Shown here one piece after another: positions 11,891 to 14,438 of a stretch of 14,438 bases of DNA. The translations under genes were made by a program, and so were the position numbers. The DNA is from Oscillospiraceae bacterium (GTDB lineage Bacteria > Bacillota_A > Clostridia > Oscillospirales > Oscillospiraceae): NCBI GenBank assembly GCA_016302005.1, contig JAEDOK010000033.1, positions 1 to 14,438 of the forward strand, given 5' to 3'. The number at the start of each line of letters is the position of its first letter. The first letter of the stretch is position 1. Below the pieces are notes generated by a model. The model was not told where the DNA came from, did not search any database, and saw only the letters and a program-made list of their open reading frames with translations.

Positions 11891-11926
11891 GCCGCGCGCT
11901 TTTTTGCCGCGCGGCGGTATTTTTTT
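11891..11926 (+). terminator. Rho-independent terminator-like hairpin upstream of ppdK
   Basis: GCCGCGCG (11891-11898) pairs with CGCGCGGC (11908-11915) over a 9-base loop, followed by GGTA and seven T (11920-11926). The orientation is plus. No gene lies directly upstream, so it may stop read-through from noc or end an unrecognised transcript. Confidence 0.7.
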
Positions 11927-11942
11927 GCATTTTCGGACAGAG

Positions 11943-11966
11943 AGGAAATTTATTTCCTGTTTTTTT
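11943..11966 (+). terminator. Second terminator-like hairpin upstream of ppdK
   Basis: AGGAAAT (11943-11949) and ATTTCCT (11952-11958) surround TT and are followed by G and seven T (11960-11966). The stem is short and AT-rich, so it is weaker than the one before it. It lies just before the ppdK promoter. Confidence 0.45.
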
Positions 11967-11986
11967 CGATTTTTTGCGGAAATTAT

Positions 11987-12015
11987 TTGCAAAATCGGAA
12001 CAGATGTGCTATACT
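11987..12015 (+). promoter_or_regulatory. Predicted ppdK promoter
   Basis: TTGCAA (11987-11992), 17 bases, then TATACT (12010-12015) preceded by TG plus one base (extended -10). The start would be near 12022, giving a leader of about 80 bases before the ppdK ATG. Confidence 0.72.
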
Positions 12016-12052
12016 TTTTGGGCGAATTAAATCTTCAAAACTAAAAATGCCT

Positions 12053-12076
12053 GAAACGGCCGTGAAATGCCGTTTC
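12053..12076 (+). promoter_or_regulatory. Stem-loop in the ppdK leader
   Basis: GAAACGGC (12053-12060) and GCCGTTTC (12069-12076) form a perfect 8-bp stem with an 8-base loop. The stem ends nine bases before the AAAGGGG ribosome binding site (12086-12092). It may protect the transcript or tune translation; no known riboswitch was recognised. Confidence 0.5.
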
Positions 12077-12103
12077 CAACACACGAAAGGGGTTAAACAA
12101 ACT

Positions 12104-14438
12104 ATGCACAAGTATGTATACCTGTTCTCCGAAGGCAATGGCTCCATGCGTGAGCTGCTCGGCGGCAAGGGTGCGAACCTCGCCGAAATGACCAACCTCG
12201 GTATGCCTGTCCCGCAGGGCTTCACCATCTCCACCGAAGCCTGCACCAAGTACTATGAGGACGGCCGCAGCATCAACGAAGAGATCAAAGCTCAGGTCTA
12301 CGAAGCTCTGGCAAAAATCGAAAAAATCAACGGCAAAAAGTTCGGCGACGCGAAGAATCCGCTCCTCGTCTCCGTCCGCTCCGGCGCCCGCGCTTCCATG
12401 CCCGGCATGATGGACACCATCCTGAACCTCGGTCTGAATGACGAGGTCGCTGCCGGTCTGATCGAAGGCAACCCCACCCCCGCGTTCACCCGTTTCGTTT
12501 ATGACTCCTACCGCCGCTTCATCCAGATGTTCTCCGATGTCGTCATGGAGCTTTCCAAGAAGACCTTCGAAGTGATCATCGACGAAGTCAAGGCAGAGAA
12601 GGGCGTCAAGAATGACATCGACCTCGACGCAGACGATATGAAGAAGCTCGTCGTGCTGTTCAAGGAACACTATAAGAAGGAAAAGGGCGAGGACTTCCCG
12701 ACTGATCCTGCCGCTCAGCTCATGGAAGCCATCAAGGCAGTCTTCCGCTCCTGGGATAACCCCCGCGCCAATGTTTACCGCCGCATGAACGACATCCCCT
12801 ATTCCTGGGGCACTGCCGTCAACGTGCAGCCGATGGTCTTCGGCAACCTGAACGACAAGTCCGGCACCGGCGTTGCATTCACCCGTGACCCCGCCACCGG
12901 TGAAAAGGCACTCTTCGGTGAGTACCTCATCAACGCACAGGGCGAGGATGTCGTCGCCGGTATCCGCACCCCCAGCAAGATCTCCAAGCTGCAGGAGGAT
13001 ATGCCCGGTGTCTATAAGCAGTTCGTCGATATCGCAACCCGTTTGGAGAACCACTACCGCGATATGCAGGACATGGAGTTCACCATCGAAAACGGCAAGC
13101 TCTATATGCTCCAGACCCGTAACGGTAAGCGCACTGCCGCTGCCGCGCTGAAGATCGCCTGCGACCTCGTCGACGAGGGCATGATCTCCCGCGAGGAAGC
13201 CGTTATGCGTGTTGAGCCGAAGCAGCTCGACGCTCTGCTGCACCCGCAGTTCGACGCCGCCGCGCTGAAGGCGGCCGAGGTCGTGGGCAAGGGCCTTGCA
13301 GCCTCCCCCGGTGCCGCCTGCGGTCGTGTCGTCTTCACCGCTGAGGACGCAAAGGCTTGGGCAGCTAACGGCGAGAAGGTCGTTCTCGTCCGTCTCGAGA
13401 CCAGCCCCGAGGACATCGAGGGTATGGCAGCCGCGCAGGGCATCCTGACCGTCCGCGGCGGCATGACCTCCCACGCAGCCGTCGTCGCCCGCGGCATGGG
13501 CACCTGCTGCGTCTCCGGCTGCGGCGAGATCGCCATGCACGAGGAGGAGAAGTACTTCACCCTCGCCGGCAAGACCTACCGTGAGGGCGACTGGATCTCC
13601 ATCGACGGCTCCACCGGCAACATCTACGGCTGCGCCGTCGCCACCGTTCCCGCCAGCATCAGCGGCAACTTCAACCGCCTGATGAAGTGGGCGGACAGCT
13701 TCCGCACCCTCCGCGTGCGCACCAACGCCGATAATCCCCGCGATACCGCCCAGGCAGTTGCCTTCGGCGCCGAGGGCATCGGACTCTGCCGCACCGAGCA
13801 TATGTTCTTTGAAGCCACCCGTATCAAGGCAATGCGCGAAATGATCGTCGCCAAGACCGTCGAGGCGCGCAAGGAAGCCCTTGCCAAGATCCTGCCCTAT
13901 CAGCAGAGCGACTTCGAGCAGATGTACCGCGAGCTGCAGGGCCGTCCGATGACCGTCCGTTACCTCGACCCGCCTCTGCATGAGTTCCTGCCCACCAAGG
14001 AAGAGGACATTGCGGAGATCGCGGAAGAGCTGAATGTCTCTGTTGAGGAGCTGAAGGAAGTCATCGCCTCTCTGCACGAGTTCAACCCGATGATGGGTCA
14101 CCGCGGCTGCCGTCTGGCTGTCACCTATCCGGAGATCGCCGAGATGCAGACCACCGCTGTCATCAACGCCGCCATCAAGGTCAACCACGAGTTCCCGTGG
14201 TACCGCATCGAGCCGGAGATCATGATCCCGCTGGTTGGTGAGATCAAGGAGCTGAAGTATGTCAAGGATGTCGTTGTTGCGACCGCCGATAAGATCATTG
14301 CCGAAGCCGGTGTTGAGATGAAGTACAAGGTCGGCACCATGATCGAGATCCCGCGCGCTGCCCTGACGGCAGACGAGATCGCGAAGGAAGCCGAGTTCTT
14401 CTCCTTCGGCACCAACGACCTGACCCAGATGACCTTCG
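12104..14438 (+). CDS. ppdK: Pyruvate, phosphate dikinase (3' end cut by window)
   Basis: PPDK interconverts pyruvate, ATP and phosphate with phosphoenolpyruvate, AMP and pyrophosphate; in clostridia it often serves glycolysis. ATG 12104 follows AAAGGGG and gives the standard start MHKYVYLFSEGNGS. Visible in order: nucleotide-binding domain with GGKGANLAEMTNLGMPVPQGF (20-40) and SVRSGARASMPGMMDT (90-105); DMEFTIENGKLYMLQTRNGKRTA; the phosphohistidine domain GGMTSHAAVVARGMGT with His457; and the C-terminal barrel with GIGLCRTEHMFF, NPMMGHRGCRL and FFSFGTNDLTQMTF at the edge. About 778 codons are present; the family has roughly 875, so about 100 residues including the catalytic Cys region are outside. 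Codon use is strongly biased: about 695 codons lack TTA, CTA and TCA, which suggests high expression. Confidence 0.98.
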   Translation, partial: MHKYVYLFSEGNGSMRELLGGKGANLAEMTNLGMPVPQGFTISTEACTKYYEDGRSINEEIKAQVYEALAKIEKINGKKFGDAKNPLLVSVRSGARASMPGMMDTILNLGLNDEVAAGLIEGNPTPAFTRFVYDSYRRFIQMFSDVVMELSKKTFEVIIDEVKAEKGVKNDIDLDADDMKKLVVLFKEHYKKEKGEDFPTDPAAQLMEAIKAVFRSWDNPRANVYRRMNDIPYSWGTAVNVQPMVFGNLNDKSGTGVAFTRDPATGEKALFGEYLINAQGEDVVAGIRTPSKISKLQEDMPGVYKQFVDIATRLENHYRDMQDMEFTIENGKLYMLQTRNGKRTAAAALKIACDLVDEGMISREEAVMRVEPKQLDALLHPQFDAAALKAAEVVGKGLAASPGAACGRVVFTAEDAKAWAANGEKVVLVRLETSPEDIEGMAAAQGILTVRGGMTSHAAVVARGMGTCCVSGCGEIAMHEEEKYFTLAGKTYREGDWISIDGSTGNIYGCAVATVPASISGNFNRLMKWADSFRTLRVRTNADNPRDTAQAVAFGAEGIGLCRTEHMFFEATRIKAMREMIVAKTVEARKEALAKILPYQQSDFEQMYRELQGRPMTVRYLDPPLHEFLPTKEEDIAEIAEELNVSVEELKEVIASLHEFNPMMGHRGCRLAVTYPEIAEMQTTAVINAAIKVNHEFPWYRIEPEIMIPLVGEIKELKYVKDVVVATADKIIAEAGVEMKYKVGTMIEIPRAALTADEIAKEAEFFSFGTNDLTQMTF

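Noticed and set aside
12041..14188. Minus-strand open frame of 715 codons opposite ppdK
   Set aside because: The plus strand encodes a motif-perfect pyruvate phosphate dikinase across the whole stretch. The antisense product is a low-complexity mirror rich in Gly, Asp, Leu, Val and His with no family motif, explained by codon register and bias.

Overview
The window looks like a chromosomal segment of a moderately GC-rich Gram-positive anaerobe, most likely class Clostridia (Oscillospiraceae/Ruminococcaceae-like). The reasons are the Firmicute gene order ylxM-ffh-rpsP-khpA, a Noc-type ParB protein, a YhaO/YhaN pair, YmdB, strong AGGAGG-type ribosome binding sites, textbook sigma-A promoters and a bacterial pyruvate phosphate dikinase. 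The genus cannot be named from sequence alone. All genes found are chromosomal housekeeping genes; no phage, integrase, CRISPR array, rRNA or tRNA is visible.

Layout. Bases 1-109 hold an AT-rich stem-loop and no gene. A small two-helix membrane protein (110-310, minus) has its own consensus promoter. The translation and secretion operon ylxM-ffh-rpsP-khpA (2944 to 522, minus) has a clear promoter at its head, a rho-independent terminator at its end, and a 160-bp imperfect palindrome between ffh and rpsP. Two base-excision repair genes follow, nth (minus) and ung (plus), transcribed divergently from a 95-bp gap with facing promoters. A gene-free repeat island (4543-4949) precedes a tightly overlapping minus-strand operon ymdB-yhaO-yhaN-tatD (9721 to 4950): two calcineurin-type phosphoesterases, an SMC-like ATPase with a membrane hairpin, and a TatD-type metal hydrolase. 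A foldback repeat lies between that operon's predicted promoter and its first ribosome binding site. Then come noc (plus, 10140-10949), a repeat mosaic of about 1.1 kb, and ppdK (plus, from 12104), which runs off the right edge.

How the genes work together. ylxM/ffh supply signal recognition particle functions, and rpsP/khpA supply a ribosomal protein and an RNA-binding protein. nth, ung and probably the ymdB operon deal with nucleic-acid repair or turnover. Noc protects the nucleoid during division. PpdK links pyruvate and phosphoenolpyruvate in central metabolism.

The most unusual content lies between genes. At least nine short GC-rich palindromes have inner arms that covary. A roughly 30-bp motif recurs next to several of them. 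There is an apparent 397-bp insertion with terminal inverted repeats whose 'empty site' survives about 0.5 kb away, a pair of inverted arms built of 7-bp units, and a Noc-site-like inverted repeat upstream of noc.
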